Assembly (NCBI GenBank): GCA_021307315.1
Contig: JAJSPD010000049.1
Location: 186,001 to 250,000 of the forward strand
DNA: 64,000 bases
Direction of reading: 5' to 3'
DNA from: Bisporella sp. PMI_857
Lineage: Eukaryota > Ascomycota > Leotiomycetes > Helotiales > Helotiaceae
Position 1 is the first letter of the stretch. The number at the start of each line of letters is the position of its first letter. The notes under the pieces are model-generated. The model made no database searches. It was not told the DNA's origin and was given only the letters and a program-made list of their open reading frames with translations. The position numbers were made by a program, and so were the translations under genes. Shown here piece by piece: positions 25,106 through 37,574 of this stretch.

Positions 25106-25693
25106 TTACGGCTTCCTGCTCTCAACTTTGCCATGCTCCGGAGCCTCCTTATTCCAGAGCCTGCTCTTATATCCTGGCCATGAACTCAGGTTCCACGCCT
25201 TTACCAGTATGCCTTGAGTTTTATCCACATAGTTCTCGTTCTTGATCTCCTTGACTCCAACCTTCACACCGTCCTTTGTAAAAACTACGTTCTTCGATTG
25301 CATCTTGTCGTTGGCGGCATGGCCAATTTGAGCGGCGGCGAGGAAGATGTGGTAGGCTACAAACGCAAAGCCTGCAAGAACAACTAGAAGGACAATGACC
25401 GGGAGAAGTTTGCTAGTTATATTTGTCAGCATCATATTAGAACATATTGCTATGCAGGAGAACTGATCGAAGTGCAACCAGATGCATGTCTCAGTTGTTA
25501 GGCATCTTTGTATTGAACCAGAACCTGCACAAAGCGCTCAAGAGAACATGATTAATCCTGCTAAATGGAATATGCAGGTGAACAGAAACGCAAATTTACC
25601 AGATATGCAGATAGAGGAGGAAAAGTATTGGCCTTACCTTAAGGCTGAGCGGGGTGGTGGCGGTGATGATGGCTTTGAAGATCCCCAAACCAT
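25106..25693 (-). CDS. Small single-pass membrane protein, unknown function
   Basis: Modelled as 120 aa in two exons: 25638-25693 (MVWGSSKPSSPPPPR) and 25106-25412. The 225-nt intron is longer than most here, but its 3' end has a clean branch site and acceptor (GCTGAC...ACTAG) and the phases match. A hydrophobic helix (LLPVIVLLVVLAGFAFVAY) is followed by a soluble, highly charged tail with NVVFTKDGVKVGVKEIKN, NENYVDKTQG and WNLSSWPGYKSRLWN. The tail looks strongly constrained and I associate it with small conserved proteins of related fungi, but no function is known to me. An alternative start is ATG 25435 without splicing (110 aa). The gene is head-to-head with SEC24. Confidence 0.55.
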
Positions 25694-26242
25694 AATGAAG
25701 AATGTTAAATGGAACGAGTGAATATGGTAAGAACTTGTTTTGATATGTGCCCAAATCAGACCTGTGCAGAACGAAGCACTATGTACAGAGCGAACTATTT
25801 ATCTTCGACTCAGGTTGGTGATAGTTGGTTCTAAATTGCGAGCTGAAGTTGGAGGCTGGCTTTCACGTGACGAGGCTCAGTACGCTAAATTGATAACAGG
25901 GAGGAACATGAATTCAGAAGCGAAATACGAAGCCCATTGGACACTTTACCACTGCGATTTGATCTCGAATGCGCCGTACTTTGATGTCATGAGAAGAAGT
26001 GTCCCTATCACTAGCTAATTCTAGTTTGCAACTATCGGTAACGAACCCGAACTACTTCTTGCCTAGAGTATATGGAAACGTGTTCCTTGAGCTAACACTT
26101 TCGTCCCAGGCCACTCCAGAGCTATATTTCACTCATACCAGAAATCAAGCCGTCTTCAAAACATATACATCCCCAACTTCTGCGCATATCCTTTATTCTA
26201 CATCTGAACCACAAGCTGGTTCAGAAAGAAACTAATTTAACT
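25694..26242. promoter_or_regulatory. Divergent intergenic region upstream of SEC24
   Basis: 549 bp between two head-to-head genes, so it must carry both promoters. Short plus-strand frames here lack protein-like continuity. No specific element was identified. Confidence 0.35.
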
Positions 26243-29197
26243 ATGGCGGCTCCTCAAGAGGGATACCCACCCCAGGGCTACTCCTCGGATCCATATGCCC
26301 AGCAAGGCCAGCCACTTCTTGCTGGCTCTCCTCCTCCCACTGGAGCACTGCAACCTGAAGGAGGAAAGAAGAAAAAGAGGGGCTATGCACAACAAGCTTA
26401 CGATTTTGGAGGGAACTCTGCTCTTACACAACCACAAGCTCCAGTAGGCGGCGGTGGTTTTCAGCACCTAGGGGCTCAAGATCCCGCATACGGCGCATAT
26501 CCCGCGCAACAAGAATATGGTGCACAGTATGGTGCCCAGCCAGGCGCGCCTGTTGCTGGGGCACCTGGAAATTATGGAAGCCCAGCACCATACGGCGCTG
26601 GGGTAGGAGGTTATCAACCACCCGATGCTGGATACCCCGGGCCTGGACAGGCTCCTCCTGCTCCTGGTGGAGTTGCTGGAATTACCTCGGGAATGGGACA
26701 AATGGGACTGAGTGGTGCTCAGCCAGTTGCCCAGCCTCAGCAAGCTCCTGGTAGACCACAAGTCTTGAATCAACTATACCCTACCGACCTGCTCAATCAG
26801 CCTTTCAACGTTGCAGAATTAGATCTTCCACCTCCGCCAATTATCTTGCCCAGTAACGTGAGTTGTGGAGGCTATATTCGCGATTAAGCTGCTAACAGTC
26901 CTCCAGTCCAGCGTTACACAATCAGAGCACTCTAATTGCCCCCCAAAATATGTCCGCTCAACACTTAATGCTGTTCCAACTACACATTCGTTGCTCAAAA
27001 AGTCGAAACTACCATTTGCGCTCGTCATTCAGCCATATACCTCTCTACACGATGTTGATGATCCAGTTCCAATTGTCGAAGACCAAGTCATTTCTCGTTG
27101 CCGGAGATGTCGATCATATATTAACCCTTATGTGACTTTCCTTGACCATGGGCATAGATGGAGGTGTAATATGTGCAATCTCACAAACGATGTTCCTCAA
27201 GCCTTTGACTGGGATGCGGCAGCGCAAAAGAGTGTTGATCGATGGTCAAGAGCTGAGCTGAATCATGCAGTTGTGGAATTCGTCGCTCCCCAAGAATACA
27301 TGGTTCGCCCACCTCAACCACTCGTATATCTCTTCCTTTTCGACGTTAGCTTTGCTTCCATATCATCTGGTCTTCTTGCTACAGCGGCGAGAACCATTCA
27401 TGACAGTCTCGACCGGATACCTAACGCCGATAGACGTACACGTATAGGTTTCTTGGCTGTGGACGCAAGTCTGCATTATTTCGCTGTTCCTAAGGATTCT
27501 GAAGAGTCTGGAGAGACACAGATGCTTGTTGTTAGCGATCTGGATGAACCATTCCTTCCGATCCCTACAGATCTTCTAGTGACTCTGTCAGAAAGTCGGT
27601 TAAATGTTGAGAAGTTCCTTCAGACTCTACCTGCAATGTTCCAAGAGAACCAAAGTGCTGGATCCTGTATGGGATCTGCTCTTCGTGCAGGCCATAAACT
27701 CATATCTCCACTTGGTGGCAAGATGGTGGTTGTTTCAGCTTCTCTCCCTAATGTTGGATATGGAAAATTGGAGATGCGCGAGGATAAGAAGCTACTAGGT
27801 ACAGGCAAGGAAAGCGGCTTGCTCCAAACTGGCAATAGTTTCTACAAGAGTTTCGCTGTTGAGTGCTCAAAAAACCAGGTCTCGGTAGACATGTTCCTCT
27901 TCTCTTCACAGTATCAAGATGTGGCGTCTTTGAGCTGTCTGCCAAGATACACTGGTGGACAAACGTACTTCTACCCTGGATGGAATGCTGGTCGACCTGA
28001 GGATGCCGTCAAGTTTGCGACAGAATTCAGTGACTACCTGTCCGCGGAAATAGGTCTCGAGGCTGTTCTTCGCGTACGTGCGACGACTGGTTTGCGGATG
28101 AGCACATTTTACGGGAACTTCTTCAACCGCAGCTCGGATCTTTGCGCTTTCCCTGCGTTTCCCCGTGACCAAAGCTATGTTGTCGAAGTTGCCATTGATG
28201 AGAACTTGACTAAGCCATTCGTTTGCATGCAAACTGCCGTCCTGCATACGACGAGCAACGGAGAGCGCCGAATTCGCGTCATGACACTCTGCTTGCCAAC
28301 TACGACCAACTTGGCTGACCTGTATGCCTCAGCAGATCAGTGCGCTATTACCGAGTACTTCAGTCACAAAGCTGTAGAGAGAGCGCTAAGCAGCGGATTG
28401 GAGCCAGCACGTGATGCTCTGCAATCCAAACTGATCGAGCTATTGCAAACTTTTAAGAAGGAACTTGCTGGTGGCAATATGGGAGGCGGTGGTTTACAGT
28501 TCCCGGCAAATCTTCGCGGTTTGCCTATCTTGTTCCTTGGTCTCATCAAGAACGTCGGTCTTCGAAAATCTGCTCAGATCCCATCAGATTTAAGATCTGC
28601 TGCGCTCTGTCAACTATCAACCCTTCCTCTCCCACTTCTTATGCAGTATATCTATCCGAGACTATACTCATTACACGATATGCCTGACAATTCTGGCATT
28701 CCAGACCCAGACACTGGTGCCATCGTTCTACCACCACCTTTGAATCTAAGCTCAGAACGCCTTGTCTCCTATGGGCTCTACCTTATTGATGACGGCCAAA
28801 CACAATTCCTCTGGGTTGGGCGTGATGCGGTGCCTCAACTACTTGGTGATGTGTTTGGTGTTGAAGACAAGACGCAGGTCAAGGTTGGTAAAGCCACGTT
28901 ACCGGCACTTGACAATGACTTCAGCGAGAGGGTCCGGACAGTTCTTCAGAAAAGCAGGGACTATAGGTCACGTGGCGTTGGAAGCATTGTTGTCCCACAT
29001 TTATATGTCATTAGGGAAGATGGAGAGCCAACCTTGAAGCTGTGGGCACAAACTCTGCTGGTTGAAGACCGGGCAGACCAGGGAATGAGTTTCCAGCAGT
29101 GGATGGGTAGTCTGAGAGATAAGGTGAGCTAATTCCTAGGTACTTTTGCAGCCTGGCCTTGTGCTAACATGCTTTTGTTCCACAGGTCATGCAATGA
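26243..29197 (+). CDS. SEC24: COPII coat subunit Sec24
   Basis: 947-aa cargo-binding subunit of the COPII coat, which sorts cargo into vesicles leaving the ER with Sec23. Exons are 26243-26857, 26907-29123 and a terminal 12-nt exon 29186-29197 encoding V-M-Q-stop. The N-terminus is disordered and Pro/Gly/Gln-rich ([20 protein letters not shown]). The Sec24 zinc finger follows ([13 protein letters not shown]...WRCNMC), then the trunk ([16 protein letters not shown]), beta-sandwich and helical regions, and a gelsolin-like domain ([15 protein letters not shown]). Intron 1 joins ILPSN to [17 protein letters not shown], the expected family sequence. Without the last intron the protein would end SLRDKVS. 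Confidence 0.95.
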
Positions 29198-31179
29198 GAG
29201 TAAGCGGTATTGTAGTGTCATAAATAAAAGAATATGCAAGTTGGCTACAGCCTGTAGAGAATATTACCTTCCAGCATTGTGTCTTCTGTTTCTTAGGCTC
29301 ATTTTGGCTGTGTGATATTAGTCTATCGAAGCTTACTAAAGCTAACATAAGTTCTCTTGGGCACAAGCGAATGGCAGGGGAGCGAGGCTATATGTGAGAG
29401 CACCGGCTATATCAGAACAAGGGTTGAGGTTGAGACGAAAGCGGGCGATCCTCAAACCCTAGCCAAACAATAACATTTATTTTCATCCGATCTTTCTGCA
29501 CAACGGCGGCAGTTCACGATGTACCGGCGCAGCGATCTCGGGTGCTGGATCTATGTAGCTCTATTCGTGTCGTGAACGTTCACCTGGACAATAATGCGGT
29601 GCAATGAGTAGAAACTTCTCTAGACCTATAATGATATGCAAGATCAGGCACATCAGGTGTACTAGTTGTAATATGATGCAGAGAGATATACTAAAAATTC
29701 TACCAAAGTCCAGCCCGCCAAGAAAGTTCCTCAGCAACACCACGACTTTGTGCAAAATCGATCTTTGGAAAAGAATCTGACTGCAGCACATATCCAAGCG
29801 ACTTTTGAAACGCCATCGAGTCCGTGAAACAGGCGCCGTTGGTTGGCTAGGGGTAAAGAGTATCACTATCACAAATAAAAAAAATGTCCCTGTTCCGTTA
29901 TAGTCCAGCAGGTATGAATTTGTTGAAATGTGATGGAATCTGGGCGCTTAAAATTCAAACACCACCAACAGAGCTGGCCAGCAGCAACAGTAAAAGTATC
30001 CGATAGGTTGCACCTTTTCAATCACTGTCCAGTGGCATCCACACCTTCGGACCAGATACTAATTATACGCTATCTCAAGGGACGACCCCTCGGACCCAGC
30101 CTATTCGAATTGAATTTAACCCCAAGCAGCAAAGGCGAAAAGTATAGGCGGAGTGGGGGAGTGGTCAAAACATCGTGAGCTGCCCTTGCGCTCCTCTTCT
30201 TCTTACAACATCCATCCATCAACAAAAGATCCGCAAAACATTGCATGAGCTTAGCGATTCCGATCCATTTGATTTGCAAGTTAACGCTCCTACCATCCTT
30301 CTTGCCGTGAAGACTCCAGTCCAGTCACAAGAACAACCCCGTTTCCGTCTTCCTGGCAGCCACAAAGCACCAGAGACGGCATCCTTGCAATAGCGGGGCA
30401 ATCTTTAACATCAACTTGGGGTGCACCGCTTCCCAGCACAATACAGGTACAACAACATCTTTCACTTTCCCAAAGAGAATTGGACCAAGCATCTGAACTA
30501 TTGCTGTTTATGTAGTACGCATCGTGTTGGACAAGACATCATTTTGTTCTTTCTCCATATTATATTCATTGTCAGAAGTTTTTCGGGCTGTCAAAGAACC
30601 AAGACTAGAGCTTGTCAGTATGGAAGCGCACAATGGAGAGCACATACTGATGTATTTATTTGCCAGCAGAACAGGAGAGCACATCTGGGAACTACATAGT
30701 TCCACCAGCAACGCGCCCGTCTTAGCCGCTGTCGCCCTGAGATTCTCCGCAAATTATTTAGCTGTGACATCCGCTTCCTCTTGGGAACAGGGCCGAGCGC
30801 AGGACTGCCGAGTTGCACTTCACTTTTCAACAAGGAACAACACCACACTCAGCTTTCACCAAGGGGTTAACTTCGCTATTTGACCATTCATCGCGAAGTG
30901 CTTCTATCCAAATAATAGCCAAGGCAAAGATATTGAAGCAACGGCATTCGAGATTATCTGCTGGGTTGTGCACCAAAGTGGCGCTTGAAACGAGCAAAGA
31001 GGAATAAAAGGATTAGCTTTCATCTACCGCAACCTCGATATCCAGCAAACACCGCTCTTTCCGAAGTATAGAAAACGGCTGCCAATTCAGTTAGCAGAGA
31101 ATCTGCAAATCCTCGAGGCACGAATCTCACCCAAGGTATCAGATAGCTATCTTAGAATAAATTTCTACTCATAGCCACA
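29198..31179. other. 2 kb upstream region of the MAP kinase gene
   Basis: No gene is supported. The part from about 30170 to 31179 is pyrimidine-rich with many short ATG-initiated frames, consistent with a long leader or promoter of the kinase gene downstream. The longest frame (30524-30883, plus) lacks domain-like sequence. Confidence 0.35.
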
Positions 31180-32408
<1,229 letters not shown>

Positions 32409-33045
32409 AGCGCATTTTCTGGTATCTCGTCTTCTCAATTACTTGCATGGATTAGATGGTTGGCGGATCAAGTCATATACCACCTGGTATCCATGGATCC
32501 ATCCTCGTCATACAACGAGGATCTTGCGCCTGAGTCATTGGAGTAGGTTCAGATAGATGGAGCTTTCATAATCTCGCATAACGGATTGGATAAGGTACAC
32601 TCGACTATAGTTTGAGCATGTGCGATACGGATTTATGAGGTATGAGATACGCTCGATTGCGTTTGTTGCGAGTTCATTTACAGCGGTCTGTGGGAAATAG
32701 GGCTGCTTCTCAAAATCGATAGACTTGAATGATTTATTCCTCCGTCTATTAACTTGTTTGGCGTGTGTATGACTTCCATTTTCTCAGCTGACCTCTAAGC
32801 ACCTCTGAGCATTACTCCTCCCTCCACATGAATTGCTCTGGCACCGACTATGGTACGGTAAATCCTTCATCCAGCTTCAAACGATACCACTTCATTCGTA
32901 CTCTTCATCTGTCATAGCTCCAGAATTTCCATCTGGTTTAGCAAGCTCAGATCTTAAGCCCGAAGTTCTGATTCTACCTCGTAATTTACCATCGTCCCAA
33001 CTTCCTATTCATCTCAATCACAACTCACCAAACGCCTCATGGTTT
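32409..33045. other. Convergent 3' intergenic region
   Basis: 637 bp between the 3' ends of the MAP kinase and RMI1 genes. Frames on the plus strand near 32830-33160 are antisense to the RMI1 3' end and look spurious. No further feature was seen. Confidence 0.4.
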
Positions 33046-33771
33046 TCAGGTCCGACCATCTCTAACCTTCTCTCTCAGTGCCTGTTCCCGCCCCTCCCTC
33101 CACGCCTTATCCAAGCTCTCGATCTTCCCACCCAACACAATACAATTCCGAGGGTCTAGCATCAACATTCCTCTCGAGACTTTACAGCCCCTTTTCAGCA
33201 TAACCTTACACCCAATGTTCATACTCGGCGGGTACCCAATCTTCTCCACCCTCTTCAGCTCGAACCCATACACCTTCGCTCCCTTGATATCCTGAAATTC
33301 CAACTTAAATGGCCCACTACTCTTTTGTACGGAGTTGGAAGTATGAGGAACCAGAGTAGCAGTAAAAGAAGGTTCGTCGTTCTCACTGGGTACAACGCGA
33401 ATTACCTCGCGACCTTTAGTCGTTTCTCCCTTTCGCTCCATTTCTAAAGCTTCTATCTGGTCCCATTTCGAGCGACTTAGGTCTTCTATGCCAACTACTT
33501 GCACGAAGACATCGGCTGGTAGTTGGGATGACGCGATCTTGACATCCGTAATTTGCGGCGGGAGCGAGCCGACGGAAGAGTCGAAGATTCCGGGCGTTGC
33601 GAGATCAGAGGAGAGAAGGCGATGTTTGGCCGTTGCTGCTAGAGCTTGGAGAGGTGGCAGGGCACGGCCTGGTGCTGGAAGAAGGATAGGCGCTAGGAAG
33701 GAGGGGTGTGGTTTTGGGAGACCGAGGGTAGTGAGCGCGGTGGAGAGCTGGGAGAGCGTCGGTGTCGTCAT
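33046..33771 (-). CDS. RMI1: RecQ-mediated genome instability protein 1 (Rmi1)
   Basis: 241-aa intronless gene for the OB-fold partner of the Sgs1/BLM helicase and topoisomerase III, which dissolves double Holliday junctions in the nucleus. The N-terminus carries an ordered helical segment (LSQLSTALTTLGLPKPHP). The OB-fold core contains SKWDQIEALEMER, FKLEFQDIKGAKVYGFELKR, IGYPPSMNIGCKVMLKR and GMLMLDPRNCIVLGG, all typical of fungal Rmi1. The length equals the usual yeast size. The start is ATG 33771. The gene is head-to-head with VPS51 across 236 bp. Confidence 0.88.
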   Translation of the reverse strand: MTTPTLSQLSTALTTLGLPKPHPSFLAPILLPAPGRALPPLQALAATAKHRLLSSDLATPGIFDSSVGSLPPQITDVKIASSQLPADVFVQVVGIEDLSRSKWDQIEALEMERKGETTKGREVIRVVPSENDEPSFTATLVPHTSNSVQKSSGPFKLEFQDIKGAKVYGFELKRVEKIGYPPSMNIGCKVMLKRGCKVSRGMLMLDPRNCIVLGGKIESLDKAWREGREQALREKVRDGRT

Positions 33772-34007
33772 TGTTCTGTTGGAACTGGCGTCACATAGAG
33801 GTATTCATTGTGTCTTCATCGATACAGCGCCTCGAGCATTGTGAATTGTCAACGTCCAAGGCTAAGTTGATGAATCGGAGTCAACAATCTACGAAAGAAA
33901 GCGCAGCCTTGCATTTCAGCCTCGCGAAGCTCTCCTTAACCACATCAGAATTAACCAGAGCTCATCTTTATATCCAAACCACCACTACATCCCTCATCTT
34001 GCCCAAC

Positions 34008-34898
34008 ATGTCTACCATAGCCAGACCCCGCGACGCCTCAGTCAATGGCCCCAAGATTCCCACAATCTCCACCCCAACAGGCTCCTCACGCACTTCCTTC
34101 GACAACCCCCGTTCCACAGAAGCCTCACCCTCACGCGCCCCTCCTCAACCTGCAAAACGCAATCGTGCCGCCCTGCGCGAATACTACAACCTCAAGAAAG
34201 CCTCCATCCCTGACCCCGCCGATGATGCCTCGGAGGCGTCCTCCATTCACGACTTTTCCGAAGTCCAAGAATCGGAGATGGACTCCAAGACCTTCGATGC
34301 CCAGTCTTATATCAATAACGTGCTGGAGACACAGACACTAGGAGAGCTGCTGAAGACGTACAATGGGGTCCTAACAGATATCAGGGCGTTGGATGCGGAG
34401 AAGAAGGCGTTGGTGTATGATAATTATAGTAAGTTGATTACGGCAACGGAGACGATTCGAAAGATGAGGACGAATATGGATCCGTTGAATCCGATGGCGA
34501 GTACATTAGATCCGGCAATTGCGAGCATTTATGAGAGGGCGGAAGGGATTAAGGAAGAATTGAGGGAGAGCATGACGGCAGGGGAGCGGAGGGAACGGGA
34601 GATGAGCAAGGAAGACAGAGAAGAGATGCAGAGGAAGAAGAGGGCAAGGGAGGTTGTGGAGAAGGTCTTAGACACGCCAGAGAAGTTGAGATGGATGGTG
34701 GAGAGTGGAAGGGAGGACGATGCGAGGATTTTGTGGGCGAGTACGTTAGCGCTGCTAAAGAGGTGGAAGGAGAGAGGTGTTGGCGGTGAGGATGTGCAGG
34801 TTTGTATTGACGATGGAGAATCTGCACTTAGGGGGGAGCCGCCTAATGAGAAGAGCTGGGTCCATGTCAAGGAAAAGAAGAAAGCAACAAAGTCATGA
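34008..34898 (+). CDS. VPS51: GARP complex subunit Vps51
   Basis: 296-aa intronless gene for the small subunit of the GARP tether (Vps51-54), which receives endosome-derived vesicles at the late Golgi. The start is ATG 34008 (MSTIARPRDASVN), preceded by AACC-type context. The disordered N-terminus leads to a basic motif (RAALREYYNLKK). The Vps51 core follows: FDAQSYINNVLETQTLGEL, LLKTYNGVLTDIRALDAEK and NYSKLITATETIRKMRTNM, a coiled-coil region. The C-terminus is charged, with WVHVKEKKKATKS at the end. It converges with NIF3, the two stops lying only 58 bp apart. Confidence 0.88.
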   Translation: MSTIARPRDASVNGPKIPTISTPTGSSRTSFDNPRSTEASPSRAPPQPAKRNRAALREYYNLKKASIPDPADDASEASSIHDFSEVQESEMDSKTFDAQSYINNVLETQTLGELLKTYNGVLTDIRALDAEKKALVYDNYSKLITATETIRKMRTNMDPLNPMASTLDPAIASIYERAEGIKEELRESMTAGERREREMSKEDREEMQRKKRAREVVEKVLDTPEKLRWMVESGREDDARILWASTLALLKRWKERGVGGEDVQVCIDDGESALRGEPPNEKSWVHVKEKKKATKS

Positions 34899-34956
34899 CC
34901 GAGTCAGAATGGCCTTAGTACCTTGTTCCCGAGAGAAGATCATTAAGATTCTTGGA

Positions 34957-36329
34957 TTACCAGCTGGTCTGACCTCTAGTGATGATTTCGAACGGATCTC
35001 CGTCAACGGTACTAACCGAAACCTCAAAATCGCCATCCAGGCCTACTTGATCACGATCCGTCATATCCTCAATCTCTTGCTCCTCGACCATCTTCTCTAG
35101 TTCGGATAGTAGAGCAGGACGCATCCTAGTTTGCAAGAATGCTCGCTCGGTATTGCTATGAAAAGCTGTAATACAGCATTTTCCTTGCTCGATAGCAGCC
35201 AATGCCTCATGATGGCTCAACTCTCCGGTAAATAACAAGTCGACGTCAAGCCCTCCAAGCATAGAGCCACCAGAACCAGCACAAATCCCTATGGATGAAA
35301 TTTCAATATTGCCCTTTTCGCCGTTTGGGATGGATTGCGGAACAGCCACTGAGAGGCCAGGCAGCTCGTTTAAACCTAAATGGATGCGTTCCTTGAGGAC
35401 ATGAAGTTTTACTGGATTATAAAAGCGGACGATACGGCCATATCCGGCTTTTTCAAGTCCAGCTGGGGCATCTTTGATCTGAGTAATCACATCCCGGGTA
35501 TTAGGAGAAAAATAGTTGGCGGCGCTAAACAAGTCAGAATAAAATCCAGATTACAGCAGTGGCTCGAACTTACTGTTCTGTATTTCTCCACCTTTCACCG
35601 GTAACAATGTCTGCAAGAAAGTCGTTAAGTCCTCCAGGAGCAGCATCCACAGCTGTATGTGGACTGTATACACTGATACCTTCTTGGGCAAGTCTAAGGA
35701 GAGAATTTTGTTGGCTATTGCCTAATTTCAACGACTTCAGGCCTCGGAAGATGATGGGGTCTTGCGCAGCCGTTAGTATAGCAGAAAACTCAAAATAAAA
35801 TCACATTCGGGAATTCATACGGCGTCGAGAGGCCTCCTAAGCAGTGTGTTTGAAATACAAGAGAATCAAATGAATTTTTAACTTACGGTATGTGATGATA
35901 ACAGAATCTCTCCTTGCAATTGCTTCGTCGGCCACAGCCTTAGTGAGGTCAATGGTTAAGAGCACAGAGTTCTTCTGTCCTGAACGATGTGGAACCTCAA
36001 GTAGTACTATAAATTCTGTTAGTCGGTCTAGAACACAAATAAAAAAGAGGAATGTGCGGCTCAGATGCAAGAGCATCTCCAAGTGACTTGGCCTGTCACA
36101 ATCCTCTGCGCTTTTAGAAAGAAGCAACTTACATCCCGTGTTGTCAAAGCTCTTATCGGCTAGACTTTCTGGATACAACTTTCTGACTGAAGCAATCACG
36201 GACTAGCAAAATATATTAGCATTGAAACTTGGAGACACACGAGTTCAATATTTGGAGTTGTGAACTCATCAGCTTCCACTAGGAGCAACATACCGATGTG
36301 AAGGGCGATACTTTAGCTTCTGAAGCCAT
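34957..36329 (-). CDS. NIF3: NIF3/DUF34 family metal-binding protein
   Basis: 326-aa member of the NGG1-interacting factor 3 family, a widespread di-metal protein of uncertain biochemical role. Exons are 36294-36329, 36133-36202, 35887-36006, 35574-35760 and 34957-35524; introns are 91, 126, 126 and 49 nt. The metal-ligand motifs are YHPIIF, created across intron 3 (TAC C|AC CCC), SPHTAVDA, and AFHSNTER near the C-terminus. The start is ATG 36329 (MASEAKVSPFTS). Intron 3 contains a 16-nt segment (35821-35836) flanked by AG and GT whose inclusion would shift the frame. The gene is head-to-head with BOL2 across 399 bp. Confidence 0.9.
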
Positions 36330-36634
36330 TGTATTTATTGATCTTCTCAAAATCCGTTGCAGAGTCATAACATTCCTGGTGCCACAAGAAATGATGATGA
36401 TTTTGAGCTCGCGCTCAGGTGATATTACTGTTCTAGTTCGATCACATAAACTAGTTTGAAATAACACCTTTCCGAGAACAATATTATAAAATAGACTACT
36501 GATGGCACTATCTGTCTGAATCGAAAATGATTTTTTTTCCAAAGCAGATGAAGTTATTAGTAAACTCTTCTTGAAAAGTAGGGCTTGTTTAATTGGTTCC
36601 CAAAACAAACAACCCCCTTGAGCAGTGGTTTGAT

Positions 36635-36642
36635 GCGGCCGC
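36635..36642. promoter_or_regulatory. GCGGCCGC palindrome in NIF3/BOL2 bidirectional promoter
   Basis: The same octamer as at 11769 and 44110. It lies 87 bp upstream of the BOL2 ATG and about 306 bp upstream of the NIF3 ATG. The 3' flank (GCGGCCGCTTCCCCG) resembles that of the SKI3/GH5 copy (GCGGCCGCTCCCG). Confidence 0.4.
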
Positions 36643-36728
36643 TTCCCCGAGTTCCTCCGCTTCGTCCTCACAAGAAATCGATTTCCAATCCACCACAATT
36701 CAGATCCCACAGCAGCCCACACTTCACG

Positions 36729-37118
36729 ATGGCTGAAGACTCCGGTATCACAGAGGCAGGGCTCAAATCCAAGCTCACAGAGCTTCTTCAGGCCACGCAC
36801 GTCGAGATCGAAGACATGTCAGGTATATTGCTCGTACCCCACTACCCCTCCTCATATCTTTCCTGACGAAGTCGGACAGGAGGCTGCGGCCAAGCCTTCT
36901 CTGCGATAATTGTATCGCCGCAATTCGAGAAGAAAACCACGTTGGCGAGACATAGACTCGTAAATAGCGCGTTGAAAGCAGAGATTGCGGCGATTCATGC
37001 GTGGACGCCCAAATGCTATACGCCGGAGCAGTGGGAAAAGCAGATTGAGGAGGGAAAGAAGGTGGTTGCGCCTGGGAAAGCTACGAATGGAGAGGTGGTT
37101 ATTGGGTTTAAGGATTGA
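36729..37118 (+). CDS. BOL2: BolA-family protein, Bol2/Fra2 type
   Basis: 110-aa BolA protein. The Bol2/Fra2 class partners cytosolic monothiol glutaredoxins in [2Fe-2S] handling and iron sensing. Exons are 36729-36822 and 36880-37118, with a 57-nt intron. Joined sequence gives the class signature [15 protein letters not shown], a beta strand ([10 protein letters not shown]) and the invariant His of LARHRLVN, the cluster-ligand position. The C-terminal helix region is [18 protein letters not shown], then a short extension ending VVIGFKD. No mitochondrial presequence is visible, favouring the cytosolic/nuclear paralogue over Bol1/Bol3. Confidence 0.9.
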
Positions 37119-37574
37119 GAGGCGCATGGACAAGGAGAATAGGATTTCGCCGCTGCGGCTGGGCTAGGTCAACAACTGGGAGGATTGGCGAAGGAGTTCC
37201 GGAGTCATGAGACAAGAATCTTCATGAGGCATGAGGTGGAATTCCGAATGCAGGTGTATGGGCTGGATTTCAGAAGAGGGGAGAAGGTAAGGGGTTGATA
37301 ATTCCTTGAGGTAGTAGACTAAGGTAGCTGCGTGCTTATTGGAATATATGTCTATGCCTGAACCAAATACAAATGTACATTCATGTCTGATCGATTGTAT
37401 AGACATGTTGTCAGAAGCAGTACCCCATAGATATGCAATTATTGGGCATTGAGAGTACTCTTATTCTCCCACATAGAGATAGAATACAAGGCGATGAGGA
37501 AGTCATCACCACCCGATCAACTCAAGATCTTTGACAATCTTTCTCCTCAAAGCTGAGCTCGTAGAGCTTTGCTA
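37119..37574. other. Intergenic region downstream of BOL2
   Basis: Mainly the BOL2 3' UTR. Minus-strand frames here are antisense to it. A T-arm-like segment near 37575-37620 on the minus strand was considered for a tRNA and rejected. Confidence 0.35.
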
